A DNA stretch of 64,000 bases from an uncultured Rhizobiaceae group bacterium (GTDB lineage Bacteria; Pseudomonadota; Alphaproteobacteria; Rhizobiales; Rhizobiaceae): positions 1 to 64,000 of the forward strand of contig CANMVS010000018.1 of assembly GCA_947501445.1 (NCBI GenBank), given 5' to 3'. Numbering within the stretch: position 1 is the first letter of the stretch; the number at the start of each line of letters is the position of its first letter. Of this stretch, positions 16,104-25,264 are shown piece after piece. The notes below the pieces were generated by a model. The model ran no database searches. It had not been told where the DNA came from and saw nothing but the letters and a program-made list of their open reading frames with translations. A program made the translations under genes and the position numbers.

Positions 16104-18521
16104 TTATCCGCGCATGCGTTCTCCTGCCGGGTCATAGAGCGGCTCGGCGGTTACCCGGGCCGCAAACATTTCGCCTAGAATTTCAATCTCAACCATGGTT
16201 CCATCGCCCGTCAAATCAGGTGGCAGATAGCCGAGCGCCACTGACTTGCCGACATGGTGGGCAAAGCCGCCGGAACTGACATAGCCAACACAGGTGCCAT
16301 CTTTCAAGATGGCCTCATCGCCGCTGACATCCATGTCCTGTGTATCAACCACCATGGTGACCAGCTTTTTGTCGGAACCCGCCTGCCGCTCAGCCAGGGC
16401 AGCCTGCCTGCCGATAAAATCCTTTTCCCAGTGAATGAAACCATCCAGTCCGGATTGGCCAGCGGTAAAATCAGGCCGGAAATCGAGTGTCCACGCACCC
16501 CAGCCCTTTTCAAGCCGCATCGACATCAGCGCGCGGGCACCATAGAGGCGAAGACCAAGGTCTGCACCTTCCTCTTCCAGCCTTTCAAACAGCTTGAGCT
16601 GGTAATGCGGGGCACAGTAAATCTCGTAGCCCAGTTCACCGGAGAAGGAAACGCGCGCGACAATCGCCGGCACACCGCCTACATAGGTCTGACGCACATC
16701 GCGAAAACGCAAAGCTTCGCTGGATACATCGTCACGGCAAAGGCGCGATAGTAGTTGCCTTGAGCGAGGGCCTGATATGGCAAGGCCGTGCCAGTGGTCC
16801 GAAGCGTTTTCGTAGGACACGCCAGTGGCAGGCAGATGTGTTTCGAACCAGCGGCGGTGCATCTCCTGTGCGGCGCCCGAACCCAGAACCATGAAATGAT
16901 CTTCTTCCAGACAGGCAATTGTCAGATCGCCATAGAGCCTTCCCTTTGGGGTCAACAGCGGCGTCAGGGCGAGCCGCCCGGCCTTTGGCACCCGGCCAGC
17001 ACAGATGTGATCCAGAAATGCTCGTGCCCCCGGCCCTTTGACCACATGTTTGGCAAAATTTGCAATTTCGATGACACCAACTGCTTCTCGGACAGCTTTT
17101 ATTTCCCCGGCTATATAATCATGCGCCCGCGATCGGCGGAAAGTGGGTTCTTCATGTGCATCCTGCGCATCATTGGCAAACCACAGGGCATGTTCCAGCC
17201 CGAAACTTGCATCCATGACAGCACCGCGCGCCACCAGTCGATCATACAGTGCTGTTGTTTTCTGCCGGCGCCCCTTGGGTAATGTCTCATTGGGAAACGT
17301 CATGACGAAACGGCGCTCGTAATTTTCCGCAGATTTGACGGTGCCGTATTCCGGGGTTGCAAAGGCACCAAAGCGCGCCACATCCATAGCCCAGACGTCA
17401 ATCGAAGGCTCGCCTTCGATCATCCATTCCGCAAGGCAAAGCCCGACGCCGCCACCCTGGCAGAATCCGGCCATAACGCCCACCGCCACCCAGTAGTTTC
17501 GCATGCCCGGCACCGGACCAATCATCGGATTGCCATCAGGGCCAAAAGTAAAGGGTCCGTTGATCATATCCTTGATACCGGCACGGCCAAGTGCCGGAAT
17601 ACGCTCAAAGCCAAGCTCCAGCCGATCAGCAATACGGTCAATATCCGGCGCCAGCAATTCATGACCGAAATCCTGCGGCGTGCCTTCCACCTTCCACGGT
17701 GTTGCACGGGGTTCATAGGTGCCCAGCAGCATGCCCTGACGTTCCTGGCGAAAATAGATGTTGGCCTCATAATCAATGCCAGCCGGGAGCCTGTCCTGCG
17801 GATCGCGGACAGCGATTTCAGCGATGGGTTCGGTGATCAGATAGTGGTGCTCCATCGGCTGAACAGGCAGATCAATACCGCTCAAATGACCGACCTCACG
17901 CGCCCAGAGCCCACCGGCGTTTACGATGTGCTCGGCATGGATCGTTCCATTTGGCGTCACCACATCCCATGACCCGTCCGCACGCTGGTTGGTCTCGATG
18001 ACCGGCGTATGGGTGTGGAAGGTCGCGCCATAGTGTTTTGCGGCCTTTGCATAGGCATAGGTGACACCCGATGGATCTATATCACCGTCCAGCGGATCCC
18101 AAAGGGCGGCCACATAACGGCTTGGGTCAATGAGCGGGTGGCGGCGGGCAGCCTCCTCGACGGAAATGAACTCCTGATCAAGACCCATGGTGCGTGCCTT
18201 GGAGTGCTCACGTTTGAGATAGTCATACCAGTCCTGATTGGATGCGAGATAGAAACCACCGGTACTGTGCATGCCACACGAGTGGCCCGACAGTTCTTCA
18301 ATCTCCTTGTAGAGATTGATCGTATAGCCCTGCAGGCGAGAGATATTGGGATCGGAACTTATGGTATGGATCTGACCCGCCGCATGCCAGCTTGAGCCTG
18401 ACGTCAGCTCGTTTCGTTCCAGCAGTACGACGTCCTTCCAGCCGAATTTGGCCAGATGAAAAAGGATTGAACAGCCTACGACACCGCCGCCAATGATGAC
18501 CACTTTTGCATTGGTCTGCAT
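16104..18521 (-). CDS. FAD oxidoreductase fused to GcvT (DMGDH/SARDH-like)
   Basis: An 805-residue two-part enzyme resembling dimethylglycine or sarcosine dehydrogenase. Residues 1-400 are a DAO-type flavoprotein: the GGGVVGCSILFHLAKFG dinucleotide motif at the start, then SSWHAAGQ, whose histidine is at the position that holds FAD covalently in DMGDH. Residues about 430-800 are a GCV_T folate-binding domain and its C-terminal barrel (GELGYEIYCAP, YGARALMSMRLEKG). The family oxidatively N-demethylates methylated glycines and passes the methyl to tetrahydrofolate. It follows the MttB-like gene by 28 bases, so it probably removes later methyl groups in a betaine pathway. Confidence 0.92.
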   Translation of the reverse strand: MQTNAKVVIIGGGVVGCSILFHLAKFGWKDVVLLERNELTSGSSWHAAGQIHTISSDPNISRLQGYTINLYKEIEELSGHSCGMHSTGGFYLASNQDWYDYLKREHSKARTMGLDQEFISVEEAARRHPLIDPSRYVAALWDPLDGDIDPSGVTYAYAKAAKHYGATFHTHTPVIETNQRADGSWDVVTPNGTIHAEHIVNAGGLWAREVGHLSGIDLPVQPMEHHYLITEPIAEIAVRDPQDRLPAGIDYEANIYFRQERQGMLLGTYEPRATPWKVEGTPQDFGHELLAPDIDRIADRLELGFERIPALGRAGIKDMINGPFTFGPDGNPMIGPVPGMRNYWVAVGVMAGFCQGGGVGLCLAEWMIEGEPSIDVWAMDVARFGAFATPEYGTVKSAENYERRFVMTFPNETLPKGRRQKTTALYDRLVARGAVMDASFGLEHALWFANDAQDAHEEPTFRRSRAHDYIAGEIKAVREAVGVIEIANFAKHVVKGPGARAFLDHICAGRVPKAGRLALTPLLTPKGRLYGDLTIACLEEDHFMVLGSGAAQEMHRRWFETHLPATGVSYENASDHWHGLAISGPRSRQLLSRLCRDDVSSEALRFRDVRQTYVGGVPAIVARVSFSGELGYEIYCAPHYQLKLFERLEEEGADLGLRLYGARALMSMRLEKGWGAWTLDFRPDFTAGQSGLDGFIHWEKDFIGRQAALAERQAGSDKKLVTMVVDTQDMDVSGDEAILKDGTCVGYVSSGGFAHHVGKSVALGYLPPDLTGDGTMVEIEILGEMFAARVTAEPLYDPAGERMRG

Positions 18522-18549
18522 TTTATAACCTCTTGCTCATGGATGAAAT

Positions 18550-20064
18550 TCAATACCAGGCATCTGGCATGCTGTTTTTCTTCTGGGTGACAAAGGCGCG
18601 CAACGCCTCATCTATTGCCGGGTCGATCGGCGGTGGCTCGTAGTGGCGCAGCATGGTGTTCCAATGCTCGAATGCGCGCTGGGCGCTATCCTTGCTGCCA
18701 CGCTCGGTCCACTGCTCAAAACTCTCGGAGTCTGACAGCAGCGCATCATAATAGGCTGTTTCATAATTTTGCAGCGTATGCTGTGAACCGAGAAAGTGCC
18801 CGGCGGGTTCCACATCGCAATAGGCATCGACGCCAAGCGCATTATCGTCAACCTCTACTCCTGCAAGGAGTTTTTGATAGGCCCCCAGACGGTCCGCATC
18901 GATGACCAGTTTTTCAAACCCGGTCACAAGCCCCCCTTCCAGCCAACCGGCTGAATGGAGTACAAAATTAGCGCCACCCATGATGGTGGAATGCATGCTG
19001 TCAGCGCTTTCGGACATTGCCTGGGCATCAGCAAGCTTGGATGCCGTCAGCGATCCGCCGCAACGCAGCGGAACGCCCAACCGCCGGGCGAGCTGACCGA
19101 TGATGTAGTTGGAAGCAACCGGTTCGGGCATGCCAAAGGTTGGTGCACCGCTTTTCAGGCTCATTGATGAAAGAAAATTGCCCATGACAAAAGGCGCACC
19201 GGGTTTGATCAGCTGGCTGTAGGCGCCACAGACCATAGCCTCGGCCAGCGCCTGCGCAATGGAAGCTGCCGTGGTCACCGGCCCCATTGCCCCGCCCAGA
19301 ATGAAGGGAGCAACAACAATGCCCTGCCCGGCGCTGCAATAGACATCAATGGCCTGTGTCACCACTTTATCCACAAGGAGCGGCGAATTGGTGTTCACAT
19401 TGCCCATAATCACGCAATTTTCGCGCATGAACTCCTTGCCAAAAAGCACACGGGCCATGGCAACGGAATCTTCAGCACGGGATTTCTCGGTTATCGCCCC
19501 AAGGAACGGTTTGTCGGAATAGCGCATGTGGGTGTAGAGCATGTCCAGATGACGCTTGTTGACCGGCACATCACAGGGTTCGCAAATGACCAGTCCCATG
19601 TGGTGCAATGAAGGCAACATGGATACAAGCCGGGCAAGTTTCCCGAAATCCTCCATCGTGCCGTAGCGACGGCCCTTTTCAAGACAGCGTACAAATGGTG
19701 GCCCGTAAACCGGTGCCAGGACCGCATTGCGACCGCCGATTTCAACGCTGCGGGCGGCATTGCGCGCGTGCTGGGTGAAGGATGCCGGAATTGTTGCGCA
19801 CAGGGACCGGGCCATGCCGGCGGGCAGGCGAACACGGGTGCCACGCACATCCGCACCAGCGTTCTTCCAGATGCGCAACGCCTTGGGGTCATCGCGGAAT
19901 TCCATGCCGGTTTCTTCAATGAGACGGTCGGCCTGCTGCTCGATTCGTTCCAGCCCCTCTTCGTGCATATAGGCCACAAAAGGGATATTGCGGGTGATAT
20001 AGGCAGGCACTGGTTGAACCTTGCGTTCACCGCGCCTGTTGCCTCGTCTGGATGCCGCTCTCAT
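18550..20064 (-). CDS. Trimethylamine methyltransferase (MttB) family, non-pyrrolysine
   Basis: A 504-residue TIM-barrel protein of the MttB superfamily. Typical parts are the N-terminal ADRLIEETGMEFRDDPKALRIWKNAGADV and the central MGNVNTNSPLLVDK segment. There is no in-frame TAG, so pyrrolysine is absent and the closer comparison is glycine-betaine methyltransferases (MtgB) and their alphaproteobacterial relatives. No corrinoid protein is encoded beside it. ATG 20064 is chosen because GAGGTG sits just upstream; GTG 20070 is the alternative. It precedes the FAD/GcvT gene and diverges from a LysR gene, together a probable quaternary-amine demethylation unit. Confidence 0.9.
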   Translation of the reverse strand: MRAASRRGNRRGERKVQPVPAYITRNIPFVAYMHEEGLERIEQQADRLIEETGMEFRDDPKALRIWKNAGADVRGTRVRLPAGMARSLCATIPASFTQHARNAARSVEIGGRNAVLAPVYGPPFVRCLEKGRRYGTMEDFGKLARLVSMLPSLHHMGLVICEPCDVPVNKRHLDMLYTHMRYSDKPFLGAITEKSRAEDSVAMARVLFGKEFMRENCVIMGNVNTNSPLLVDKVVTQAIDVYCSAGQGIVVAPFILGGAMGPVTTAASIAQALAEAMVCGAYSQLIKPGAPFVMGNFLSSMSLKSGAPTFGMPEPVASNYIIGQLARRLGVPLRCGGSLTASKLADAQAMSESADSMHSTIMGGANFVLHSAGWLEGGLVTGFEKLVIDADRLGAYQKLLAGVEVDDNALGVDAYCDVEPAGHFLGSQHTLQNYETAYYDALLSDSESFEQWTERGSKDSAQRAFEHWNTMLRHYEPPPIDPAIDEALRAFVTQKKNSMPDAWY

Positions 20065-20158
20065 GAACACCTCGCCCCAATGATTGGAGTTTCACCCTAA
20101 GCGCATTTTGCTGCCGTGTAACGATTGAAAAAACTTGAGCATTGCATAATATGTACTT

Positions 20159-21067
20159 ATGCGAAAACTGCTTCAGAAAATCCAATCACCAACAGCACTC
20201 TTTGCCTTTGAAGCCGCAGCGCGGCATCTTTCATTCACCCGTGCGGCACGGGAGTTAAATGTATCGCAACCGGCTGTCAGCCTGTCTGTCAAGCGTCTGG
20301 AGGAGGCATTGGGGACATCGCTTTTCGAACGTCGACACCGCTCCATCGAACTGACCCCTGCTGGTGAAAAATTCCACGCTGACGTATCATTTGGGTTAAT
20401 GCACATTCTCAATTCAGCTGAGAGTGTATCAAACAGACGCACAGAGGAATATGTGGCGCTATCGTGTTCAACGGCCTTTGCCCACTATTGGATGCTGCCG
20501 CGACTGGCGACTTTCCGGCGCGATAATCCCGATATTGATTTTCGCCTCCAAACCACGGACAAGGACCTCGATATTGCTGAAGAAGGCATTGCCTTTGCTG
20601 TTCGCCTCGGCGCAGGGTCATGGCCAGGATATCATGCCTTGCGGCTTGGACCTGAAAGGGTCTACCCGGTTTGCAGCCCCGCCTATCTGGAGCGGGTTGG
20701 AACGCCCACATCGGATGCACAGCTGATGTCACTGGACCTGCTTCATCTGGAAGAACCATTCCGCCGCCGGACCGGTTGGCGTGAGTGGTTTGCAGCACAG
20801 GGTCTTGAATATGATGACAGCGGTCATGGTCTTCGCCTCAATGATTATGCTTTGGTCATTCAGGCAGCCATTGCGGGCGAAGGTATTGCCTATGGCTGGC
20901 ACCATATTGTTGAAAGGCTGGTGGCGCAGGGTCTGCTTAAACGTTTGGGAAAGAGCGTTTATGACGTGGGCCAGGGTCACTACGTCATCTGGCCGCAACG
21001 GCAGGAACCCGGCCATCGGGCACAAAGGGTTCTGGCATGGCTGAAAACACAGGCCAGCAGACGCTAG
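20159..21067 (+). CDS. LysR family regulator (GcvA-like)
   Basis: A 302-residue LysR-type transcription factor. The winged HTH covers residues about 12-70 (FEAAARHLSFTRAARELNVSQPAVSLSVKRLEEALGTSLFERR), with the FTRAA variant typical of the GcvA/AmpR branch. The remaining part is the periplasmic-binding-like effector domain. It is divergent from the mttB-like gene with a 94-base gap, so it very probably regulates the methylamine/betaine pair in response to a substrate. The start ATG has no obvious ribosome-binding site. Confidence 0.92.
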   Translation: MRKLLQKIQSPTALFAFEAAARHLSFTRAARELNVSQPAVSLSVKRLEEALGTSLFERRHRSIELTPAGEKFHADVSFGLMHILNSAESVSNRRTEEYVALSCSTAFAHYWMLPRLATFRRDNPDIDFRLQTTDKDLDIAEEGIAFAVRLGAGSWPGYHALRLGPERVYPVCSPAYLERVGTPTSDAQLMSLDLLHLEEPFRRRTGWREWFAAQGLEYDDSGHGLRLNDYALVIQAAIAGEGIAYGWHHIVERLVAQGLLKRLGKSVYDVGQGHYVIWPQRQEPGHRAQRVLAWLKTQASRR

Positions 21068-21083
21068 AGTAATTGTTGCTTTA

Positions 21084-21488
21084 TCAGGGCTCTGATGATC
21101 GTTGCAGCCCGTCAGAATTGATCGTTACCCACGCATGTTTTCTGTGCTCGTAGACCGAAAATTTCGGTGCCGGAAAGTCCGGATCAGCAAAGGCACCAAC
21201 AGGAATTGCCGTCACGCCCGGCCATCCTTCGATCACATAGGCAAGTGTCGACCCGCACGTCGGACAGAACCGATAGGTTGCCTTGTGGCCGCTATCGGCA
21301 ATGCGCTCCCACGTCCTGAATTCACCCGTCAGTGTCACATCCGCATCCGGCCATCTTGCCTGGGTAGCAAAGGCGCTGCCGCTGCGTTTTTGGCATTCAA
21401 GGCAGTGGCAGACGGAGACGCGAACCGGATCACCATTGCAATCGGCACGTAATTGACCACACCGGCATGTGGCTGTTCGGCTTGTCAT
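21084..21488 (-). CDS. GFA family protein (glutathione-dependent formaldehyde-activating fold)
   Basis: A 134-residue Zn protein of the GFA/CENP-V family. Zinc-binding cysteines are in TCRCGQLRA near the start, VCHCLECQKRSGSAF near residue 30 and RFCPTCGSTL near residue 80, the exact family pattern. Members are named after a glutathione-formaldehyde adduct enzyme, but most are of unknown activity. Proximity to the methylamine locus, whose enzymes can release formaldehyde, is suggestive but not proof. It starts at ATG 21488; upstream codons run into partial repeat sequence. Confidence 0.88.
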   Translation of the reverse strand: MTSRTATCRCGQLRADCNGDPVRVSVCHCLECQKRSGSAFATQARWPDADVTLTGEFRTWERIADSGHKATYRFCPTCGSTLAYVIEGWPGVTAIPVGAFADPDFPAPKFSVYEHRKHAWVTINSDGLQRSSEP

Positions 21489-21554
21489 GATTGTGGCTCC
21501 CGTTTTCAACGCTGCAAGGCTAGTTGATGTGCGTGCAGGTGACAATGTCGGGCC

Positions 21555-21585
21555 CGCATCGGCAAACAAAACGCAAAACGGTCTA
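21555..21585 (+). repeat. Partial dispersed repeat (right end only)
   Basis: About 30 bases resemble the right end of the 103-bp repeat, ending AAACGGTCTA. The complement of this end supplies the TAG stop codon of the alpha/beta hydrolase at 21583-21585. It is short and diverged, so assignment is less certain than for full copies. Confidence 0.55.
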
Positions 21586-22431
21586 ATTCAAAAATTGCTG
21601 CAATATCTGCTGCTGGTCATCAGCAACGAATGTTGGTGCATGTCCGACATCCGCAATGATCGCATAGTCGGGCCGGGGGCCGCGGCCGCGCATTTCCTCT
21701 GCGATGGATGCTGGCAACACATCTGACCGGTCGCCCCGCATCAGCAATGTGCGCGCGCCCACAGCATCATAATGCGGCCATATATCCAGATCCGCCTTGT
21801 GACGGGTGAACTGCGATACGATACGTGGATCATAATGGACCGTTATCCTGCCGTCATCATTGCGCCGGATCGAGGCGTTGATCACCCGGCGCCAGAAGGT
21901 GTCCGGATTATCACCAAAGGGTGCATAGCTGCGACGCAACCAGTCTTCCATCTGTGTGACCCTGTCAAAAACCGGTGGATTGCCGACGTAGTCGATAATG
22001 CGGGCCTGCGCAGATTGCGGGATATGCGGCCCAATATCATTGATAACCAGATGGGTGATCCGCTCTTTCAACACACCCGCCGCCAGGCGGATACCGATAA
22101 GTGCGCCCATTGAGGTGCCGACCCAACGCAGACAACCCACCCCGTAATGGTCAGCAATACGGCAGGCATGATCTTCGTAGACCGACAGATTGTAATCCTC
22201 TCCACCAATGCGTGACCAGCTCGACAGTCCGCGTCCTATGGTGTCCGGACACACCACAAAATAGTGCTGTGACAGCCGGTGAGCAATTTCATCAAAGTCG
22301 CGGCCATTGCGGGCAAGCCCGTGCCACAACATGACAAAGGGTCTGGATGGATCTCCCCATTCGCTGGCGTGCAACTCGTGACCATCAACCTGAATATAGG
22401 TGGAACGGCGCGTAGTAAGGGGCACGCTCAT
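21583..22431 (-). CDS. Alpha/beta hydrolase
   Basis: A 282-residue alpha/beta-hydrolase-fold enzyme. The oxyanion region is MLWHGLARNGRDF, the nucleophile elbow is GTSMGALIG, and the catalytic histidine is in DVGHAPTF near the C-terminus. The substrate is unknown, likely an ester or amide. ATG 22431 overlaps the livM stop by four bases (ATGA), so it is translationally coupled to the ABC transporter and probably acts on the imported compound or its product. The stop codon is TAG at a repeat end. Confidence 0.88.
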   Translation of the reverse strand: MSVPLTTRRSTYIQVDGHELHASEWGDPSRPFVMLWHGLARNGRDFDEIAHRLSQHYFVVCPDTIGRGLSSWSRIGGEDYNLSVYEDHACRIADHYGVGCLRWVGTSMGALIGIRLAAGVLKERITHLVINDIGPHIPQSAQARIIDYVGNPPVFDRVTQMEDWLRRSYAPFGDNPDTFWRRVINASIRRNDDGRITVHYDPRIVSQFTRHKADLDIWPHYDAVGARTLLMRGDRSDVLPASIAEEMRGRGPRPDYAIIADVGHAPTFVADDQQQILQQFLN

Positions 22432-23525
22432 GCATTTGCCTCCTTTCGGGTCAAAGTGCCAACAATGCCAGCGGGGAAGAAATAGACCAGCAGAACGAAA
22501 ACAAGGCCAAGCCAAAGCAACCAGCGATCAGGATCAAGCAGATCGGGTATCAAAGGCAGTCCCGCAGTTGCTTCCGAGGCAGCCTGCATCAGGTCTTTCA
22601 GATAAAACTGGCCAAGGCTCATCAGTGTGGCACCAATGATGGCACCATATAAGGTGCCCATGCCGCCGATAACCACCATCAGCAGGATGTCAATCATGAT
22701 GGCAAAGGACAGGGTTGTTTCCGGACCGGTATATTTGAGCCAGATGGCCCGCAGGATTCCCGCGCAGGCGGCGATCACCGCGGCGATACAAAAGATTGCG
22801 GTGCGGTAGAGCACCACCTTGTAACCCAGCGCTTCGGCCCGCATTTCGTTTTCGCGAATGGCCTTGAGCACCGTTCCCAAAGGCGATGCAACAATACGCA
22901 GCATTACAAAATACAACACAAGCGAACCAAAAAAGACGAAGTAATAGGCCGCTGTCTTTCCATTGGCCTTAACGCCAAAAATCCGCAAAACCTTGCCATT
23001 CTCATCCGTCAGCAATTTGGTCGCCGATGAAAAGAGCCTGGGTGTCTTGTAGATAATGCCGTCTTCGCCACCGGTAAAATCGGAAAACTGGCTGGCCATG
23101 ACTGCCATGACTGAGGCTGCGGCCAGCGTTACCATCGCAAAGAAAATCGCCTTGACCCTTAACGACAGCAGACCGACAAGCGCCGCCAGGACGAAACTGA
23201 CCGCCAGTCCTGCACTGCCACCAACCAATATTGCGTCCCATCCCGGGCCCATCTGTTTGAGCGCAATGGCTGTTCCATAGGCACCAATGCCAAAAAACAT
23301 GGTGTGGGCAAAGGATACAATGCCGGTATAGCCGATCAGCAGGTCATAACTGGCAACCAGAACGATGAAGATGCAGATGCGTGCGGCAACTTCCTGACTG
23401 CGAATGTCGGGAAACAGCATTGGGGCCAGAAACAGGCCGATACCGATCAGGCCGATCAGGCCATAGACAAATAACCGCACGACGCGCGCGCTGCTGCTGG
23501 CGGCTGTGTTTTTCAATTCACCCAT
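22428..23525 (-). CDS. livM: Branched-chain amino acid-type ABC permease LivM
   Basis: A 365-residue inner-membrane permease of the LivM family. Diagnostic parts are YDLLIGYTGIVSFAHTMFFGIGAYGTAIAL, and KAIRENEMRAEALGYKVVLYR, the cytoplasmic coupling loop that meets the ATPases. It pairs with LivH. It begins ten bases after livH and its stop overlaps the hydrolase start. An insertion of about 50 residues in the middle (around TGGEDGIIYKTPRLFSSA) is common in family members for urea, amide or aromatic substrates, so the substrate need not be an amino acid. Confidence 0.93.
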   Translation of the reverse strand: MGELKNTAASSSARVVRLFVYGLIGLIGIGLFLAPMLFPDIRSQEVAARICIFIVLVASYDLLIGYTGIVSFAHTMFFGIGAYGTAIALKQMGPGWDAILVGGSAGLAVSFVLAALVGLLSLRVKAIFFAMVTLAAASVMAVMASQFSDFTGGEDGIIYKTPRLFSSATKLLTDENGKVLRIFGVKANGKTAAYYFVFFGSLVLYFVMLRIVASPLGTVLKAIRENEMRAEALGYKVVLYRTAIFCIAAVIAACAGILRAIWLKYTGPETTLSFAIMIDILLMVVIGGMGTLYGAIIGATLMSLGQFYLKDLMQAASEATAGLPLIPDLLDPDRWLLWLGLVFVLLVYFFPAGIVGTLTRKEANA

Positions 23526-23534
23526 GACAGTCCC

Positions 23535-24527
23535 CTATTTCACGGCCGGACGCAGCCCATAGGGGCGCCAAAGCAGGATTGCCATCATCAAAAGCATATT
23601 CGAGGCCAGCGCCATTTTGGGTGCAAGGAATGCAACATAATTGCCCATCAAACCCACCATCAGCGCCCCCAGCAAAGTGCCCTCAATGGAGCCCAGCCCG
23701 CCAATGATAATGACAATAAAAACGATGATCATCATTTCGGAACCAATGGCCGCAGTGATCAGGGTTTCATAGCCTGCCCACATGGCTCCGCCCATGGCCG
23801 CAAGGGCCGAACCGAGCATGAACACGCCGATAAAAAGACGGTCGATACGAAACCCCAGAGCTTCGACCATTTCACGGTTCTCCACACCGGCACGCACCAA
23901 TAGACCGATGCGGGTGCGGTTCAGCACAGCATAAAGGCCAAGGAAGACAACAAGACCAAGGCCGAAGGCAAACAGACGGTAGATTTCAATTGACACATCG
24001 CCAAGGATGATGGAACCGGACAGAAAATTCGGCCGGGGCACAGAGATCGGCGAGCCACCCCAGATTGCCAGTATGATCTGTTCCGCCACAATCAACGCGC
24101 CCATGGTTATCAGTATTTGACGCAGATGGTCGCGATAGACCGGCTTGATGATAACCCGCTCAAAAAACCACCCGGCGACAAGCCCGAAAAGCGTTGCTGC
24201 AGATATGGCGGCAAACAGAGCTGCGATATTGAGCAGGATATTGTCAGCACCGACCCAGCTACCCAGCGCAGCCAACACGGAAGCGGCGATAAAGGCACCA
24301 AAGGATATGAAAGCCGAGTGACCGAAATTGAGCACATCCATCAGGCCAAAAACCAGTGAAAGGCCCGATGCCATGAGGAAAATCATCATGCCCATCGCAA
24401 GCCCCGCCACCGTCAATGTGAGCCATGTGGACGGCACTCCAATCAAAACCAGAGCGACAACTGCCAACAGCACGGGCAGGAGGTTGATGCCACCAAAGCG
24501 TTCAATTTGCGTTGCGATTAAATTCAT
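23535..24527 (-). CDS. livH: Branched-chain amino acid-type ABC permease LivH
   Basis: A 330-residue membrane permease of the LivH family with eight or more hydrophobic segments. The segment ASGLSLVFGLMDVLNFGHSAFISFGAFIAASVL and the coupling loop with RAGVENREMVEALGFRIDRLF are typical. It follows livF by 14 bases and precedes livM by nine in one transcript. Confidence 0.93.
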   Translation of the reverse strand: MNLIATQIERFGGINLLPVLLAVVALVLIGVPSTWLTLTVAGLAMGMMIFLMASGLSLVFGLMDVLNFGHSAFISFGAFIAASVLAALGSWVGADNILLNIAALFAAISAATLFGLVAGWFFERVIIKPVYRDHLRQILITMGALIVAEQIILAIWGGSPISVPRPNFLSGSIILGDVSIEIYRLFAFGLGLVVFLGLYAVLNRTRIGLLVRAGVENREMVEALGFRIDRLFIGVFMLGSALAAMGGAMWAGYETLITAAIGSEMMIIVFIVIIIGGLGSIEGTLLGALMVGLMGNYVAFLAPKMALASNMLLMMAILLWRPYGLRPAVK

Positions 24528-24541
24528 CGTTGTGATCCGTC

Positions 24542-25264
24542 CTACTGATGAGAATCAAGAGACAGGCTGAGCAGGCGTGTCTGCAGGTCGCTGTCCTGCG
24601 CCAATGCAGCCATGGTTCCGGTGTGGACAATACGGCCATCGTCGATGACAGCCACCGTTTGCCCCAATGATTTGGCAAATAGAAAATTCTGCTCAACAAG
24701 CAGAATTGTGGTCTCCTGTGCGATCTCGCGAAATGCGTCCACCATGCTGAGGATAATTGCCGGAGCCAGACCTTTTGTCGGCTCATCAATCAAAATGAGG
24801 TCGCGTTTTTCAATCATAGCTCGGGCAATTGCCAGCATTTGTTTCTGGCCACCGGACAGGGACCAGGCCTGTTTGGTCCAGAATTTTTCCATGGCCGGAA
24901 ATTGTGCGTGGACACGGCTCAGACGTTGCCGGTCAAATTGTCCTTTATGGGTGGCAAGGCGCATGTTTTCTTCAACGGTCAACCCACCAAAAATACCCAT
25001 ATTCTCCGGCACGTAGGCTATGCCGCGTCGGGCGATATCGGATGTATGTTCGCGGCTGATTTCTTCGCCGCGAAAACGAATTGAACCGTCACGCGCCTGC
25101 CATAGGCCCATGATTGTGCGCAGCGTTGATGTCTTTCCCGCACCATTGCGTCCCAGCAATACATGGACGCCGCCCTCGGGTATTTCCAGGCTGACACCGT
25201 GCAGAATGTGATATTGGGCTATGTCCGTGCAGACACTGTCCAGCTTGAGAAGTGTTTTACTCAT
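24542..25264 (-). CDS. livF: ABC transporter ATP-binding protein LivF
   Basis: A 240-residue ABC ATPase of the LivF type. It has the Walker A GRNGAGKTS near residue 38, the signature LSGGQKQMLAIARA near 136, and Walker B LILIDEPTKGLAP near 156. It works as a heterodimer with LivG. Its ATG overlaps the livG stop by four bases. Confidence 0.95.
   Translation of the reverse strand: MSKTLLKLDSVCTDIAQYHILHGVSLEIPEGGVHVLLGRNGAGKTSTLRTIMGLWQARDGSIRFRGEEISREHTSDIARRGIAYVPENMGIFGGLTVEENMRLATHKGQFDRQRLSRVHAQFPAMEKFWTKQAWSLSGGQKQMLAIARAMIEKRDLILIDEPTKGLAPAIILSMVDAFREIAQETTILLVEQNFLFAKSLGQTVAVIDDGRIVHTGTMAALAQDSDLQTRLLSLSLDSHQ

Noticed and set aside
18550-20064. Pyrrolysine-containing trimethylamine methyltransferase
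   Set aside because: The frame has no internal TAG codon, so it cannot be the pyrrolysine type.
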